Source: Kosakonia quasisacchari
GTDB taxonomy: Bacteria > Pseudomonadota > Gammaproteobacteria > Enterobacterales > Enterobacteriaceae
Length of the DNA: 64,000 nt
Reading direction: 5' to 3'
NCBI RefSeq assembly: GCF_004331415.1
Contig: NZ_SJOP01000013.1
Location: 120,586 to 184,585 of the forward strand
Of this stretch, positions 11,843-22,856 are shown one piece after another. The notes under the pieces were generated by a model that was given only the letters and a program-made list of their open reading frames with translations, was not told the origin of the DNA and made no database searches. Each line of letters opens with the position of its first letter. Within the stretch, counting starts at the first letter, position 1. The position numbers and the translations under genes are program-made.

Positions 11843-12391
11843 ATGGATAAATTTGACGCTAATCGCCGCAAATTGCTGGCGTTGGGTGGGGTCGCACTCG
11901 GTGCTGCCATCTTACCAACACCGGCTTTTGCAACCCTTTCCACGCCACGACCGCGTATTTTGACGCTGAGTAATCTTAATACCGGTGAATCTATTAAAGC
12001 TGAGTTCTTCGATGGCAGGGGCTATATTCAGGATGAATTAGCAAAACTTAACCATTTTTTCCGTGATTACCGCGCGAATAAAATCAAAACCATCGACCCT
12101 CGTTTGTTCGAGCATCTTTTCCGTTTGCAGGGGCTGCTGGGAACACGCAAACCTGTGCAACTGATCTCCGGCTACCGTTCTGTTGATACCAACAATGAAC
12201 TCCGCGCACACAGCCGCGGTGTGGCGAAACAGAGTTATCACACCAAAGGTCAGGCAATGGATTTTCATATTGAAGGGATTTCGCTGAGTAATATTCGCAA
12301 AGCCGCGTTATCTCTGCGCGCGGGTGGTGTAGGATACTACCCCAGCAGCAACTTTGTGCATATTGATACCGGGCCGGTAAGGCACTGGTAA
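11843..12391 (+). CDS. mepK: murein L,D-endopeptidase MepK (YcbK), Tat substrate
   Basis: MepK (YcbK) belongs to the M15A/DUF882 family and cleaves 3-3 and some 4-3 crosslinks in peptidoglycan. The 182-residue product matches the E. coli length. The N-terminus [16 protein letters not shown] is a twin-arginine signal, cleaved near AFA. Zinc ligands are visible in SGYRS...[13 protein letters not shown] (His and Asp) and FVHIDTG (His). It sits next to ldtD, which makes the same 3-3 bonds, so synthesis and hydrolysis enzymes are neighbours. gloC follows after 26 bases with its own AGGAG site. Confidence 0.95.
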   Translation: MDKFDANRRKLLALGGVALGAAILPTPAFATLSTPRPRILTLSNLNTGESIKAEFFDGRGYIQDELAKLNHFFRDYRANKIKTIDPRLFEHLFRLQGLLGTRKPVQLISGYRSVDTNNELRAHSRGVAKQSYHTKGQAMDFHIEGISLSNIRKAALSLRAGGVGYYPSSNFVHIDTGPVRHW

Positions 12392-12417
12392 AACTCAGGC
12401 TGAGCTACAGGAGCAGT

Positions 12418-13065
12418 ATGAACTATCGTATTATTCCGGTTACCGCGTTCTCCCAGAATTGTTCGCTTATCTGGTGTGAGCAGACCCAACTTGCCGCCGT
12501 GGTCGATCCCGGCGGTGACGCCGAACGGATTATTCAGGAAGTGGACGCCTCTGGCGTGACACTCACGCAGATCCTGCTTACGCATGGTCACCTTGATCAT
12601 GTTGGCGCGGCAGCCGAACTGGCGCAGCATTATGGTGTGCCAATTATCGGCCCGGAAAAAGAAGATGAGTTCTGGCTGCAAGGCCTGCCGGCACAAAGCC
12701 GGATGTTTGGCCTGGATGAGTGCCAGCCGCTGACGCCCGATCGTTGGTTAAATGAAGGCGACAGCGTAACAGTGGGTAAAATAACGCTGCAGGTATTGCA
12801 CTGTCCTGGTCATACGCCGGGGCATATTGTGTTTTTCGATGCACAATCCCGCTTGCTGATTTCCGGCGACGTGATTTTTAAAGGCGGTGTGGGGCGCAGC
12901 GATTTTCCGAAAGGCAACCATGGGCAATTGATTGATTCCATCAAGCGCAAATTGTTGCCGCTGGGCGATGATATTACTTTCCTTCCCGGCCATGGCCCGA
13001 TGTCTACGCTGGGAAATGAGCGGTTGCACAATCCGTTCCTGCAGGATGAATTACCGGTCTGGTAA
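12418..13065 (+). CDS. gloC: hydroxyacylglutathione hydrolase GloC (YcbL), type II glyoxalase
   Basis: GloC is a metallo-beta-lactamase fold thioesterase that hydrolyses S-lactoylglutathione in methylglyoxal detoxification. The 215-residue length equals that of E. coli. The metal-binding motif THGHLDH lies near residues 54 to 60, with further ligands in [15 protein letters not shown] and PGHGP. mgsA, which produces methylglyoxal, is also in this window, although that is the normal arrangement of the family's chromosome. An ACAGGAGCAGT site precedes the ATG. Confidence 0.95.
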   Translation: MNYRIIPVTAFSQNCSLIWCEQTQLAAVVDPGGDAERIIQEVDASGVTLTQILLTHGHLDHVGAAAELAQHYGVPIIGPEKEDEFWLQGLPAQSRMFGLDECQPLTPDRWLNEGDSVTVGKITLQVLHCPGHTPGHIVFFDAQSRLLISGDVIFKGGVGRSDFPKGNHGQLIDSIKRKLLPLGDDITFLPGHGPMSTLGNERLHNPFLQDELPVW

Positions 13066-13067
13066 AT

Positions 13068-13096
13068 AAAAAAGGGTCGCTTCGGCGACCCTTTTT
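13068..13096. terminator. bidirectional terminator between gloC and aspC
   Basis: The stem AAAAAGGGTCGC / GCGACCCTTTTT with a TTCG tetraloop has an A run on one side and a T run on the other, so it can serve both convergent genes. Confidence 0.92.
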
Positions 13097-13110
13097 GTTG
13101 CTGCTGTAAC

Positions 13111-14301
13111 TTACAGTACGGCAACGATAGCTTCGCACAGCGGCGACATATTATCCGGCGTCATACCCGCGACGTTAATGCGTCCTGAAGCAACCGCGTA
13201 GATCCCAAACTCTTCACGCAAGCGCAGCACCTGCTCTTTGGTCAGGCCGCTGAACGAGAACATACCGTTCTGTTTGGTGATGAAGCTGAAATCGCGATTA
13301 GCCCCTTTCTCCTGCAAGGTATTAACGAACAGCAGGCGCATACGCTGAATGCGCTGACGCATGTCCGTTAACTCTTGCTCCCAAATGGCACGCAGAGCCT
13401 CGTTACCGAGAATGGTTGCAACCACCGACGCGCCGTGCGCTGGCGGGTTAGAGTAGTTGGCACGAATAACGGCTTTCATCTGACTGAAGGCGCGATCGGC
13501 GCTTTCCGCGTCTGCGCTCACCAGTGTACAAGCACCGACGCGCTCATTGTACAGGCCAAAATTTTTCGAGAATGAACTAGCCACCAGTAACTCTTTATGC
13601 AGCGCAGCAAACGCGCGCAGCCCTTCAGCATCTTCTTCGAGACCGCGAGCAAAGCCCTGGTAAGCGAAGTCGAACAGTGGCAGCCAGCCTTTTTCAACGG
13701 ACAGCTTCGCCAGTGTTTCCCACTGTTCGAGCGTTGGGTCGATACCTGTCGGGTTATGGCAGCAGCCGTGGAACAGCACTACATCGCCAGCCTGGGCGTT
13801 GTTCAGGCTGCTCAACAGCCCCTCGAAGTCCAGCGCATGGTTTTGCGCGTCGTAGTAAGCGTACTCACACACTTCCAGACCGGCTGAATTAAACACGCCT
13901 TTGTGGTTCGGCCAGCTCGGGTTGCTCACCCAGACTCGTTTTGCAGAGGTGTTTTTGGCGAGGAAATCCGCCGCCACACGCAGGCCACCCGTACCGCCAG
14001 GCGTTTGCGCGGTGCGCGCACGTTTGTCATTGATAATCGCGTTGCCTTTGCCGAACAGCAGTTCCTGAGTGCAACGGCCAAACTCAGGAATACCGTCGAT
14101 ACCGAGGTAGTTCTTGGTGGTTTCATTTTCCAGCAGATAAAGCTCAGCTTTTTTAACGCTGGTCAGTACCGGGGTCTTGCCGGTTTCATCTTTATAGACA
14201 CCAATGCCTAAGTTGATTTTATTGGGGCGTTCATCGGTGCGAAACAGATCGGCCAGACCCAGAATGGGGTCGGCAGGGGCGGCGGTTATATTCTCAAACA
14301 T
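13111..14301 (-). CDS. aspC: aspartate aminotransferase AspC
   Basis: AspC is the PLP-dependent transaminase that converts oxaloacetate plus glutamate to aspartate plus 2-oxoglutarate and also acts on aromatic amino acids. The 396 residues equal the E. coli length. The pyridoxal lysine is in [15 protein letters not shown] (about residue 246), and the substrate arginine is near the C-terminus in SGRINVAGM. It is transcribed away from ompF in the same direction, separated by an ompF terminator and a 130-base region. Confidence 0.98.
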   Translation of the reverse strand: MFENITAAPADPILGLADLFRTDERPNKINLGIGVYKDETGKTPVLTSVKKAELYLLENETTKNYLGIDGIPEFGRCTQELLFGKGNAIINDKRARTAQTPGGTGGLRVAADFLAKNTSAKRVWVSNPSWPNHKGVFNSAGLEVCEYAYYDAQNHALDFEGLLSSLNNAQAGDVVLFHGCCHNPTGIDPTLEQWETLAKLSVEKGWLPLFDFAYQGFARGLEEDAEGLRAFAALHKELLVASSFSKNFGLYNERVGACTLVSADAESADRAFSQMKAVIRANYSNPPAHGASVVATILGNEALRAIWEQELTDMRQRIQRMRLLFVNTLQEKGANRDFSFITKQNGMFSFSGLTKEQVLRLREEFGIYAVASGRINVAGMTPDNMSPLCEAIVAVL

Positions 14302-14431
14302 GACGAGGTTCCATTTTGATGACAGAAGGGAGATCCGCTATCAGGTTAACGGCTGACACAGGAATTGCCAACCGTTTGCGATAAAAAGCGCGATGCTTTT
14401 CAAAACTCATCGTAATTAATCTTGCAGGCAT

Positions 14432-14458
14432 AAAAAAACAGGGCCAATGGCCCTGTTT
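14432..14458 (-). terminator. ompF terminator
   Basis: The dyad AAACAGGGCC / GGCCCTGTTT with an AAT loop is followed on the minus strand by a run of T residues (the A run at 14432 to 14438). Confidence 0.9.
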
Positions 14459-14487
14459 GATATGCATATAACAGTCGAGGGTGACTA

Positions 14488-15630
14488 TTAGAACTGGTAA
14501 ACGATACCAACTGCTACGGTGTCGTCAGAACCTACGCCCAGTTTGTTGTCTTTATCAATCTGGTTGATGATGTAGTCAACATAGGTGGACATGTTTTTGT
14601 TGAAGTAGTAGGTTGCGCCAACTTCAACATAGTTGATGTAATCTTCGCTACCGATACCTGCAACATCTTTCGCTTTAGATTTGTAGTAAGCGATGGACGG
14701 ACGCAGACCGAAGTCGAACTGGTACTGTGCAACAACGGAGAAGTCCTGAGTTTTGTTCAGGTAACCATTGCGCTCAACGCTGCCCGGAGGTGTAGTATTC
14801 AGGCGTGTTGCGTTGCGGGTTTCACCATACAGAGCTGCTAGGTAGATGTTGTTAGCATCGTATTTGATACCGGTCGCCCACTGCTCAGCTTTCTTACCTG
14901 CCGCGCCGTAGCCAGTCGCAGACGCATCGTTAGCTTCCTGCGTATTGGTACGATCTGCTGCGCCGTAAGCACCAACGATACCAAAACCTTCAAAGTCATA
15001 GCTTACAGACGTCGCCCAGCCGTCTCCGTTGGAGCGAGTAATATCATCCGCACTATCAGTGAGTTTTGTAGCACGCTCGTTTTTACCCAGGTACTGAACG
15101 CCAAAGTTCAGACCGTCAACCAGGCCGAAGAAGTTGCTGTTACGGTAAGTCGCCAGACCACCGTTACGGCTGGAGAAGAAGTTGTCGCTGTTCGCGGTGT
15201 CGCCGCCGAACTCTGGCAGCATATCGGTTACGCCGATTGCATCGTATACCAGACCGTAGTTACGACCGTAATCTAAAGAGCCTGCGTCGCCGAATTTCAG
15301 ACCAGCGAATGCCAGACGCGTTTTGTTACCCTTCTGAGCATCGGTACCACCTTCAGAGTTGTTACCCTGGAAGTTGTATTCCCACTGGCCGTAACCGGTC
15401 AGTTGGTCGTTGATTTTGGTTTCGCCTTTGAAGCCCAGACGAGCGTAAGTTTTATCGCCGTTGCCGCCGTAGCTGTTGGCACCGTTGTCTTTAGAGAAGT
15501 AGTGCAGACCTACAGCTTTACCGTAGATGTCTACTTTGTTGCCGTCTTTGTTGTAGATTTCTGCAGCGTTAGCTGCACCGGCTGCCAGCAGAGCAGGGAT
15601 AACCACTGCCAGAATATTGCGCTTCATCAT
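14488..15630 (-). CDS. ompF: outer membrane porin OmpF
   Basis: OmpF is a trimeric 16-strand general porin. The 380-residue precursor starts [10 protein letters not shown] and has a signal peptide cleaved at [11 protein letters not shown]. The constriction loop L3 motif PEFGGD and the terminal VGIVYQF with C-terminal Phe (needed for BAM insertion) are present. Most strands match E. coli OmpF, while external loops differ, for example the [28 protein letters not shown] and [13 protein letters not shown] segments, as is usual for phage- and host-exposed loops. Its neighbours asnS and aspC confirm that it is OmpF and not OmpC or PhoE. Confidence 0.96.
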   Translation of the reverse strand: MMKRNILAVVIPALLAAGAANAAEIYNKDGNKVDIYGKAVGLHYFSKDNGANSYGGNGDKTYARLGFKGETKINDQLTGYGQWEYNFQGNNSEGGTDAQKGNKTRLAFAGLKFGDAGSLDYGRNYGLVYDAIGVTDMLPEFGGDTANSDNFFSSRNGGLATYRNSNFFGLVDGLNFGVQYLGKNERATKLTDSADDITRSNGDGWATSVSYDFEGFGIVGAYGAADRTNTQEANDASATGYGAAGKKAEQWATGIKYDANNIYLAALYGETRNATRLNTTPPGSVERNGYLNKTQDFSVVAQYQFDFGLRPSIAYYKSKAKDVAGIGSEDYINYVEVGATYYFNKNMSTYVDYIINQIDKDNKLGVGSDDTVAVGIVYQF

Positions 15631-15880
15631 TATTTATTACCCTCATTGGTTTTTTTTGAACACCTGCCACTGCCGCCAATAAATTCCGTCAATAAAAATT
15701 TACGGAACTATTGATGAGAGTTTGGTGTCTTTCTGTGTCTGAAAGGCATCTTTCCAAACATAACAACGTTTCGCTAGTCTGAAAGTGCTACAAATGTATT
15801 AAAGCAGTAACAAAAAGAAATATTGTGTAAGATTTTGTGTATTTAAGGGAACTTTGTGAACCATCTCAAAATTCGGCACA
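15631..15880 (-). promoter_or_regulatory. ompF leader, promoter and upstream control region
   Basis: Read on the minus strand, this stretch shares long blocks with the E. coli ompF promoter: the GTAGCACTTTCAGACTAGCG block, the CACCAAACTCTCATCAAT block and the leader ending GAGGGTAATAAATA before the ATG. In E. coli these blocks carry the OmpR sites, the transcription start and the ribosome-binding region paired by MicF sRNA. I infer the same functions here and cannot place individual OmpR boxes with certainty. The adjoining 15881 to 16196 is AT-rich, carries no convincing gene and may hold distal OmpR or IHF sites. Confidence 0.65.
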
Positions 15881-16196
15881 GAGTGCTGGTTTATTGAGCG
15901 TGTTTATTACTATTTATATGAATTACTTATATTTAATTAAGATAAAGGCTTTTCTTATCCAGTAAATGTCTGCGGCACGTTTTTTCTAATAATGACATTC
16001 AGCCATCTGGATGTCTGTGTGAATTTTAACCAAAAGTGCTAATTAACAGGCTGACATATCCCGCAATAAAAGGATGGGGTGTTTTTTGTAGTGAAGGTTT
16101 TCAGGCGTAAAAATGTGCAAAGAAGGGTAAAAAAGCAGTGAAATTCGATGAGGGCGCTGAGGTGCTGTTAATAAAAGTTGACGGGTGTCACATAAA

Positions 16197-16226
16197 TGAA
16201 AAAGGCCAGCGATAACGCTGGCCTTT
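16197..16226 (-). terminator. asnS terminator
   Basis: The dyad AAAGGCCAGCG / CGCTGGCCTTT with an ATAA loop is followed on the minus strand by T residues. Confidence 0.9.
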
Positions 16227-16232
16227 AGAACA

Positions 16233-17633
16233 TCAGAACGTTGCGCTGCGTGGCGTGCGCGGGAATGGAATTACATCACGCACGTTCTGTACGCCGGTCA
16301 CATAGGCAATCAGGCGTTCAAAACCGAGACCGAAACCGGAGTGCGGTACTGTGCCGTAACGACGCAGATCGCGATACCACCAGTAGTCTTCTTTATTCAG
16401 TCCCATTTCCGCCATACGGGCATCCAGGACATCAAGACGCTCTTCACGCTGCGAACCGCCGATGATTTCACCGATACCCGGTGCCAGCACGTCCATCGCC
16501 GCCACGGTTTTGCCATCTTCGTTAAGGCGCATATAGAAGGCTTTGATATCTTTCGGGTAGTTTTTCACTACCACCGGCGCTTTGAAGTGTCTCTCGGCCA
16601 GGTAACGTTCATGTTCAGAAGCCAGGTCAACGCCCCAATAAACCGGGTTCTCGAACTTCTCACCGCATTTTTCGAGAATGGCGACCGCATCGGTGTAATC
16701 TACCTGGGCGAAATCTGCCGCGATGAAACGCTCCAGACGACCAATCGCGTCTTTGTCCACACGCTCTTCAAAGAATTTCAGATCATCCAGACGCTCTTCC
16801 AGAACCGCTTTAAAGGCGTATTTCAGCATCGCTTCAGCCAGACGGGCGTTATCGTCGAGATTGGCGAAAGCGATTTCCGGTTCCAGCATCCAGAACTCTG
16901 CCAGGTGGCGGCTGGTGTTGGAATTCTCTGCGCGGAAAGTCGGGCCGAAGGTATAAACCTTGGATAGGGCGCAGGCATAGGTTTCAGCATTCAACTGACC
17001 GGAAACGGTCAGGAATGCTTCTTTGCCAAAAAAATCTTTATCAAAATCAACTTTGCCTTCCGCAGTACGCGGCAGGTTTTCCATGTCCAGCGTGGAGACG
17101 CGGAACATTTCGCCCGCGCCTTCGGTATCTGACGCGGTGATAAGCGGCGAGGAGACCCAGAAGAAACCTTGTTCGTCGAAGAAGCGATGCAGCGCCTGCG
17201 CCAGCGTATGGCGAACGCGCGCAACCGCGCCAATCAGGTTGGTGCGCGGGCGCAAATGGGCAACTTCGCGCAGATACTCAATGCTGTGGCGTTTGGCCGC
17301 CATCGGGTAGGTATCCGGATCTTCAACCCAGCCGGTGACTTCGACAGATGTGGCTTGAATTTCCAGACTCTGACCTTCGCCCGGTGAGGCCACAACTTTG
17401 CCGGTCACAATTACCGAGCAACCGGTAGTCAGGCGTAAAATGTCCTGATTGTAATTGGGCAGAGAATTATTAATAACGGCCTGTACAGGATTAAAGCAGG
17501 AGCCGTCATAAACGGCGAGGAAGGAGATACCAGCTTTAGAATCTCGGCGGGTGCGTACCCATCCGCGTACGGTGACTTCACTGTCAACGGCAACGCGGCT
17601 ATGGAATACGTCGGCTACAGGCACAACGCTCAT
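16233..17633 (-). CDS. asnS: asparaginyl-tRNA synthetase
   Basis: AsnRS is a class IIb synthetase that charges tRNA-Asn. The 466 residues equal the E. coli length. The N-terminal OB-fold anticodon-binding domain ([14 protein letters not shown], about 20 to 33) is followed by the class II core, with motif 2 in [20 protein letters not shown] and motif 3 in [13 protein letters not shown] near the C-terminus. It lies between pncB and ompF as in E. coli, on the same strand as both. Confidence 0.98.
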   Translation of the reverse strand: MSVVPVADVFHSRVAVDSEVTVRGWVRTRRDSKAGISFLAVYDGSCFNPVQAVINNSLPNYNQDILRLTTGCSVIVTGKVVASPGEGQSLEIQATSVEVTGWVEDPDTYPMAAKRHSIEYLREVAHLRPRTNLIGAVARVRHTLAQALHRFFDEQGFFWVSSPLITASDTEGAGEMFRVSTLDMENLPRTAEGKVDFDKDFFGKEAFLTVSGQLNAETYACALSKVYTFGPTFRAENSNTSRHLAEFWMLEPEIAFANLDDNARLAEAMLKYAFKAVLEERLDDLKFFEERVDKDAIGRLERFIAADFAQVDYTDAVAILEKCGEKFENPVYWGVDLASEHERYLAERHFKAPVVVKNYPKDIKAFYMRLNEDGKTVAAMDVLAPGIGEIIGGSQREERLDVLDARMAEMGLNKEDYWWYRDLRRYGTVPHSGFGLGFERLIAYVTGVQNVRDVIPFPRTPRSATF

Positions 17634-17760
17634 AATATTCTCTCTGTTAATAGTCGGAAAAAATAAACACTTGTCCGCCCGATAAGGGGGGATATCTATG
17701 TTACCTGGCGTACGCCATCAGACAAGCAGAATTCGCAGGAACAATTAATAAATTATCGGC

Positions 17761-17787
17761 AAAAAAGAAGGGAGCATTCAGGCTCCC
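17761..17787 (-). terminator. pncB terminator
   Basis: A 6-bp GC-rich stem (GGGAGC / GCTCCC) is followed on the minus strand by TTCTTTTTT, directly after the pncB stop. Confidence 0.7.
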
Positions 17788-17792
17788 GGTGA

Positions 17793-18995
17793 TTAACTGG
17801 CTTTTTTGACCTGCGGCAGGTCAAATGCTTCGCGTAGTGCGCGGACAAACGCCTTGTCGTGGCAGATAGTTTTGCCGGGGCTGTCGGATAATTTCGCCAC
17901 CGGTTTTCCGTTGCATTCAACGAGTTTGATAACAATATTCAGCGGTTTCACGCCGGGAATATCACACGTCAGGCGTGTCCCGATACCAAAGCCCAGCTTG
18001 ACGCGCTCGGCAAAGTGGCAATAGAGATCCAGCGCTTTGTTCAGATCGAGATTGTCCGAGAATATCAGCGTCTTCGACAGAGGATCGATGCCGAGCTTCT
18101 CATAGTGGGCAATGGCTTTTTCACCCCATTCCACTGGATCGCCAGAATCATGGCGCAGACCCTGGTAACGGGTTGCGAATTCCGGGCCGAAGTCACGTAA
18201 AAACGCATCCATCGTAATGCAGTCTGTTAACGCAATCCCCAACTGGTTTGGATACTCTTCGAGCCATGCCGCGAGTGCTGCGCGCTGGCTGGTGGCCAAA
18301 TCGGGGCTGATCTGTTGGTGTGCCTGGAACCACTCATGCGCCTGGGTGCCCATGGGGGTCAGCGACAGGCGGCGGGCCAGGTCATAATTACTGGTACCAA
18401 TAAACCAGGGTTCTTGTTGCAACCGTTCGACTATGGCTAGTTGTACATCGCGGGAGAAACGGCGGCGCGTACCGAAATCCATCAGACGGAAACCGGACAT
18501 ATCAACCTGCGCGGTGCGCGCAGCAAAATCCGCCAGCTTCTCTTCCAGATGCAGTAGAGCCTGCTGAACGCCTGTCTGCGGCGAACGGCAGCGATGAACC
18601 ACTTCACTGATCACGGCCAGCAGCGGTACTTCCCACATGATCACTTCACGCCACGGGCCGGAAAGGCTGATATGCAGCTTGCCGTTGTCGTTGGTGATCG
18701 TGACCTGGCGCGGGTCGTAACGAAAATGACGTAGCCAGTTAAGGTAGTCAGGCTGGAAGAAGGGGAGGCCGGACAGCCACAGATACTCGTCATCTTGCAG
18801 ACGCAACGACTGCATGGCCTCGACCTGTTCGCGGACGGCATCGGCATAAATACCGAGCAGGTCATCACCGCGACAGCGGAATTCAGCCGTGACATGCACG
18901 TCATAATAGTGGTGGAACACCGCTTGTTGCATGTGCAGCTTGTAAGCGTCGGTATCCAGCAGCGTTTGCAGACCAGAGAAAGCGAGTTGAGTCAT
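17793..18995 (-). CDS. pncB: nicotinate phosphoribosyltransferase PncB
   Basis: PncB converts nicotinate and PRPP to nicotinate mononucleotide in NAD salvage and is stimulated by ATP through a phosphohistidine. The ATG at 18995 ([10 protein letters not shown]) gives 400 residues, the E. coli length; five extra codons upstream are not conserved. Landmarks are [14 protein letters not shown] at the N-terminus, [11 protein letters not shown], and [16 protein letters not shown], which carries the conserved histidine region. It is divergent from pepN across about 260 bases. Confidence 0.97.
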   Translation of the reverse strand: MTQLAFSGLQTLLDTDAYKLHMQQAVFHHYYDVHVTAEFRCRGDDLLGIYADAVREQVEAMQSLRLQDDEYLWLSGLPFFQPDYLNWLRHFRYDPRQVTITNDNGKLHISLSGPWREVIMWEVPLLAVISEVVHRCRSPQTGVQQALLHLEEKLADFAARTAQVDMSGFRLMDFGTRRRFSRDVQLAIVERLQQEPWFIGTSNYDLARRLSLTPMGTQAHEWFQAHQQISPDLATSQRAALAAWLEEYPNQLGIALTDCITMDAFLRDFGPEFATRYQGLRHDSGDPVEWGEKAIAHYEKLGIDPLSKTLIFSDNLDLNKALDLYCHFAERVKLGFGIGTRLTCDIPGVKPLNIVIKLVECNGKPVAKLSDSPGKTICHDKAFVRALREAFDLPQVKKAS

Positions 18996-19258
18996 GGTGC
19001 GCAGTAGCATCCTCTTACAGGAGCGTTTAGTACAATAAACAAAGCAAATAGTCGCTGGAGTATACCTTGTTTACCAGGTTATTGAACCCTGATCACACCA
19101 TAACGCACAGAACGGGTCGATGGCATTTCGTGCCTCCTGTTATAAAAATGTAGCAGACAGAGCTTTTCCCTCTGAAAAGATGAAGATTCTGCGTGGCGCG
19201 TTTGCGGCAACCGGAATAGACTGGAGTCGTAACCAACAGAAGATGCTAAAGGTTTTTT

Positions 19259-21871
19259 ATGACACAACAGCCACAAGCCAAATACCGCCACGACTACCGT
19301 GCGCCGGACTACCTGATTAGCGATATTGACTTGACCTTTGACCTTGACGCTGCCAAAGCCGTCGTCACCGCGCTGAGCAAAGTGTCACGCCATAGCGCCT
19401 CTGCTGTGCCGCTGCGCCTGGATGGCGGCGAGCTGACGCTGATTTCCATTCACGTAAATGATGAGCCCTGGACCAACTATAAAGAAGAAGGCTCCCAACT
19501 GGTGATCGATGGCTTGCCAGAGCGTTTTACCTTGCGCATTGTGAATGAGATAAGCCCGGCCGCGAACACTGCGCTCGAAGGGCTGTACCAGTCCGGTGAA
19601 GCGCTGTGTACGCAGTGTGAAGCGGAAGGCTTCCGCCATATTACCTGGTATCTTGACCGCCCGGATGTGCTGGCGCGTTTTACCACCAAGCTGATTGCCG
19701 ATAAAACCCGCTATCCGTTCTTGCTCTCTAACGGCAACCGCGTTGATCAGGGCGAGCTGGAAAATGGTCGTCACTGGGTACAGTGGCAGGATCCGTTCCC
19801 GAAACCCTGCTATCTGTTTGCGCTGGTCGCCGGGGATTTCGACGTTCTGCGAGACACGTTCACCACCCGTTCCGGGCGTGAAGTGGCGCTGGAGCTGTAT
19901 GTCGATCGCGGCAATCTCGATCGTGCGCCGTGGGCGATGACCTCACTGAAAAATTCCATGAAATGGGACGAAGAGCGTTTCGGCCTCGAATACGATCTCG
20001 ACATTTATATGATTGTCGCTGTCGACTTCTTCAATATGGGCGCCATGGAGAACAAAGGGTTGAACATCTTCAACTCGAAATACGTGCTTGCCCGCACCGA
20101 TACCGCTACCGATAAAGACTACCTTGATATTGAGCGCGTAATTGGTCACGAATACTTCCATAACTGGACCGGTAACCGAGTGACCTGCCGCGACTGGTTC
20201 CAGCTCAGCCTGAAAGAAGGCCTGACGGTGTTCCGCGATCAGGAGTTCAGCTCTGATCTGGGTTCCCGTGCGGTAAACCGCATCAATAACGTGCGCACCA
20301 TGCGCGGTATGCAGTTCGCTGAAGACGCCAGCCCGATGGCGCACCCGATCCGCCCGGATAAAGTCATTGAAATGAATAACTTCTACACCCTGACGGTGTA
20401 TGAAAAGGGCGCGGAAGTGATTCGCATGATGCATACGCTGCTTGGCGAAGAGAATTTCCAGAAAGGGATGCAGCTCTATTTTGAGCGTCATGACGGTAGC
20501 GCGGCGACCTGCGACGATTTCGTGCAGGCCATGGAAGATGCGTCGAATATTGACTTGTCGCATTTCCGCCGCTGGTACAGCCAGGCCGGTACGCCGGTGG
20601 TTACGGTGCACGATGATTACAACCCGAACACCGAACAATATACGCTGACCATTAGCCAGCGCACGCCGCCGACTGCCGAGCAGCAAGACAAACAGCCGCT
20701 GCACATTCCGTTCGATATCGAACTGTACGATAACGAAGGTAAAGTGATCCCGTTGCAGAAAGACGGTCATCCGGTGCATAACGTCCTGAACGTCACTCAG
20801 GCGGAGCAGACGTTTATCTTTGATAATGTCTATTTCCAGCCGGTGCCGTCGCTGCTGCGTGAATTCTCCGCGCCGGTGAAGCTGGAATATAAGTGGAGCG
20901 ATCAGCAACTCACCTTCCTGATGCGCCACGCAAGTAACGATTTCTCCCGCTGGGACGCGGCGCAAAGCCTGCTGGCAACGCATATTAAGCTGAACGTTGC
21001 GCGCCACCAACAAGGCCAGGCGCTGTCGCTGCCACTGCATGTCGCGGATGCTTTTCGCGCGATCCTGCTGGACGAGACGATTGATCCAGCGCTGGCTGCG
21101 GAGATCCTGACGCTGCCGTCGGCAAATGAGATCGCCGAGCTATTTGAAACCATCGATCCTGTGGCCATCGCGGCGGTACGTGAAGCGCTGACGCGCACGC
21201 TTGCCACCGAACTCGCCGATGAGTGTCTGGCTGTGTATAACGCGCACAAACTCGATAGCTACCGCGTTGAACATGCGGATATCGGCAAACGTTCCTTGCG
21301 CAACACTTGTCTGCGCTATCTGGCGTTTGGCGATGCGCAACTGGCAGACAAACTGGTGAGCCAGCAGTATCACAGTGCGGATAACATGACGGATGCGCTG
21401 GCGGCGCTCTCAGCGGCTGTTGCCGCACAGCTGCCATGCCGCGAGATGCTGATGCAGGAGTACGATGACAAATGGCATCACGACGGTCTGGTCATGGATA
21501 AATGGTTTATCCTGCAGGCTACCAGCCCGGCGGAAGATGTGCTGCAAACGGTGCGCAGCCTGCTGAAACACCGCTCGTTCACCCTCAGCAACCCGAACCG
21601 CATCCGCTCGTTGATTGGCGCTTTTGCTGGCAGCAACCCGGCAGCGTTCCATGCGCTGGATGGTAGCGGCTATCAGTTCCTGGCTGAAATGCTCACTGAG
21701 CTGAACAGCCGCAACCCGCAAGTAGCATCGCGTCTGATTGAGCCGCTGATCCGCCTGAAACGCTATGACGCTAAACGTCAGGCGATGATGCGTGCGGCGC
21801 TGGAGCAGTTAAAAGCATTGCCGAACCTTTCCGGCGATCTGTACGAGAAAGTCAGCAAAGCACTGGCGTAA
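19259..21871 (+). CDS. pepN: aminopeptidase N (alanyl aminopeptidase)
   Basis: PepN is the main cytosolic M1 zinc aminopeptidase. The 870 residues equal the E. coli length. The exopeptidase motif GAMENKG (about 261 to 267) and the zinc motif HEYFHNW followed by EGLTVFRDQEF (about 297 to 325) are intact. The C-terminal helical domain (about 550 to 870) completes the four-domain M1 fold. A terminator follows the stop closely, and the ssu operon converges from the other side. Confidence 0.98.
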   Translation: MTQQPQAKYRHDYRAPDYLISDIDLTFDLDAAKAVVTALSKVSRHSASAVPLRLDGGELTLISIHVNDEPWTNYKEEGSQLVIDGLPERFTLRIVNEISPAANTALEGLYQSGEALCTQCEAEGFRHITWYLDRPDVLARFTTKLIADKTRYPFLLSNGNRVDQGELENGRHWVQWQDPFPKPCYLFALVAGDFDVLRDTFTTRSGREVALELYVDRGNLDRAPWAMTSLKNSMKWDEERFGLEYDLDIYMIVAVDFFNMGAMENKGLNIFNSKYVLARTDTATDKDYLDIERVIGHEYFHNWTGNRVTCRDWFQLSLKEGLTVFRDQEFSSDLGSRAVNRINNVRTMRGMQFAEDASPMAHPIRPDKVIEMNNFYTLTVYEKGAEVIRMMHTLLGEENFQKGMQLYFERHDGSAATCDDFVQAMEDASNIDLSHFRRWYSQAGTPVVTVHDDYNPNTEQYTLTISQRTPPTAEQQDKQPLHIPFDIELYDNEGKVIPLQKDGHPVHNVLNVTQAEQTFIFDNVYFQPVPSLLREFSAPVKLEYKWSDQQLTFLMRHASNDFSRWDAAQSLLATHIKLNVARHQQGQALSLPLHVADAFRAILLDETIDPALAAEILTLPSANEIAELFETIDPVAIAAVREALTRTLATELADECLAVYNAHKLDSYRVEHADIGKRSLRNTCLRYLAFGDAQLADKLVSQQYHSADNMTDALAALSAAVAAQLPCREMLMQEYDDKWHHDGLVMDKWFILQATSPAEDVLQTVRSLLKHRSFTLSNPNRIRSLIGAFAGSNPAAFHALDGSGYQFLAEMLTELNSRNPQVASRLIEPLIRLKRYDAKRQAMMRAALEQLKALPNLSGDLYEKVSKALA

Positions 21872-21877
21872 TAAAAA

Positions 21878-21907
21878 TGCCGCCTTCACCGAAGGCGGCA
21901 ATAATTT
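21878..21907 (+). terminator. pepN terminator
   Basis: A 10-bp perfect stem (TGCCGCCTTC / GAAGGCGGCA) with an ACC loop is followed by ATAATTT. The bases from 21908 to 22079 hold nothing else I can identify. Confidence 0.85.
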
Positions 21908-22079
21908 CCCCCGCAAAGGGCGCGTCGAGACCGTTATAAAGAAGCGTCTGCCAGTTCGTGATTTAACCCCAAAGCCAACCAGACAGAACCCAAACCGGTG
22001 GCTGATCACGCCGACAGAGCGTGGTTTGCCGTAAGCAATAAGCCTTAATGGGCGGATCTGTGCCGGTTAATACAGAACA

Positions 22080-22856
22080 TTAAGCGTGACGAGTTTGAGG
22101 TAACGGAACGGTTTCCGACTCGCTGCGTTTCATCACCCGGCTCAATACTTCCGCTTCCAGTTCTGCCAGCCTCACCGATCCCAGGCGGCGTGGACGCGGC
22201 AGATCGACGGCTAAGTCCAGCCCGATTTTTCCATCTTCTATCAGCAGTACGCGATCCGCCATTGCCACTGCTTCGCTGACATCATGTGTCACCAGTACCA
22301 CGGTGAACCCGTGTGCCTGCCATAACTGTGTGATGAGTGCCTGCATCTCCAGCCGGGTTAACGCATCCAGCGCGCCTAATGGTTCGTCCAGCAGTAACAA
22401 CCCCGGTTGATGTACCAGCGCACGTGCCAGCGCGACCCGCTGTTTCTGACCGCCGGACAACGCCGCAGGCCACTCGCTGGCTCGTTTTTCCAGCCCGACC
22501 GCGCGTAACGCATCCTGCGCAGCTTCCCGCCAGCGGCCTTTCAACCCTAAACCGACATTATCTATCACTGATTTCCATGGCAGCAACCGGGCATCCTGAA
22601 ACATCATTCGCGTGTCGTTTTGAATGTTCGCCAGCGGCGTATTGCCCGCCAGCAGTTCTCCTGCATTGGCGGTTTCCAGCCCGGCCAGCAGGCGCAGCAG
22701 CGTGCTTTTGCCTCCGCCGCTGCGGCCTACCACGGCGACAAACTGCCCGGCGCCAATATGCAGATCCAGCCCGCTCAGCACGGTGTTATTGCCGTAGTGC
22801 TTACTCACGCCGTTCAATAACAGCGGGATCCCCTGAGTGAGTCGCGCAGTGTTCAT
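22080..22856 (-). CDS. ssuB: aliphatic sulfonate ABC transporter ATPase SsuB
   Basis: SsuB energises uptake of aliphatic sulfonates through SsuC. I take the ATG at 22856 ([11 protein letters not shown]), giving 258 residues against 255 in E. coli. The open frame extends upstream inside ssuC, but that part is not conserved. Walker A is [15 protein letters not shown], the signature [15 protein letters not shown], Walker [13 protein letters not shown], and the switch histidine VTHDVSEA. Its start overlaps the ssuC stop by 4 bases (ATGA). It is the last gene of ssuEADCB. Confidence 0.96.
   Translation of the reverse strand: MNTARLTQGIPLLLNGVSKHYGNNTVLSGLDLHIGAGQFVAVVGRSGGGKSTLLRLLAGLETANAGELLAGNTPLANIQNDTRMMFQDARLLPWKSVIDNVGLGLKGRWREAAQDALRAVGLEKRASEWPAALSGGQKQRVALARALVHQPGLLLLDEPLGALDALTRLEMQALITQLWQAHGFTVVLVTHDVSEAVAMADRVLLIEDGKIGLDLAVDLPRPRRLGSVRLAELEAEVLSRVMKRSESETVPLPQTRHA

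Noticed and set aside
19943..21040. 365-codon minus-strand frame inside pepN
   Set aside because: It is the antisense of a conserved gene and has no start context or family similarity. The same holds for the long minus-strand frames inside mukB.
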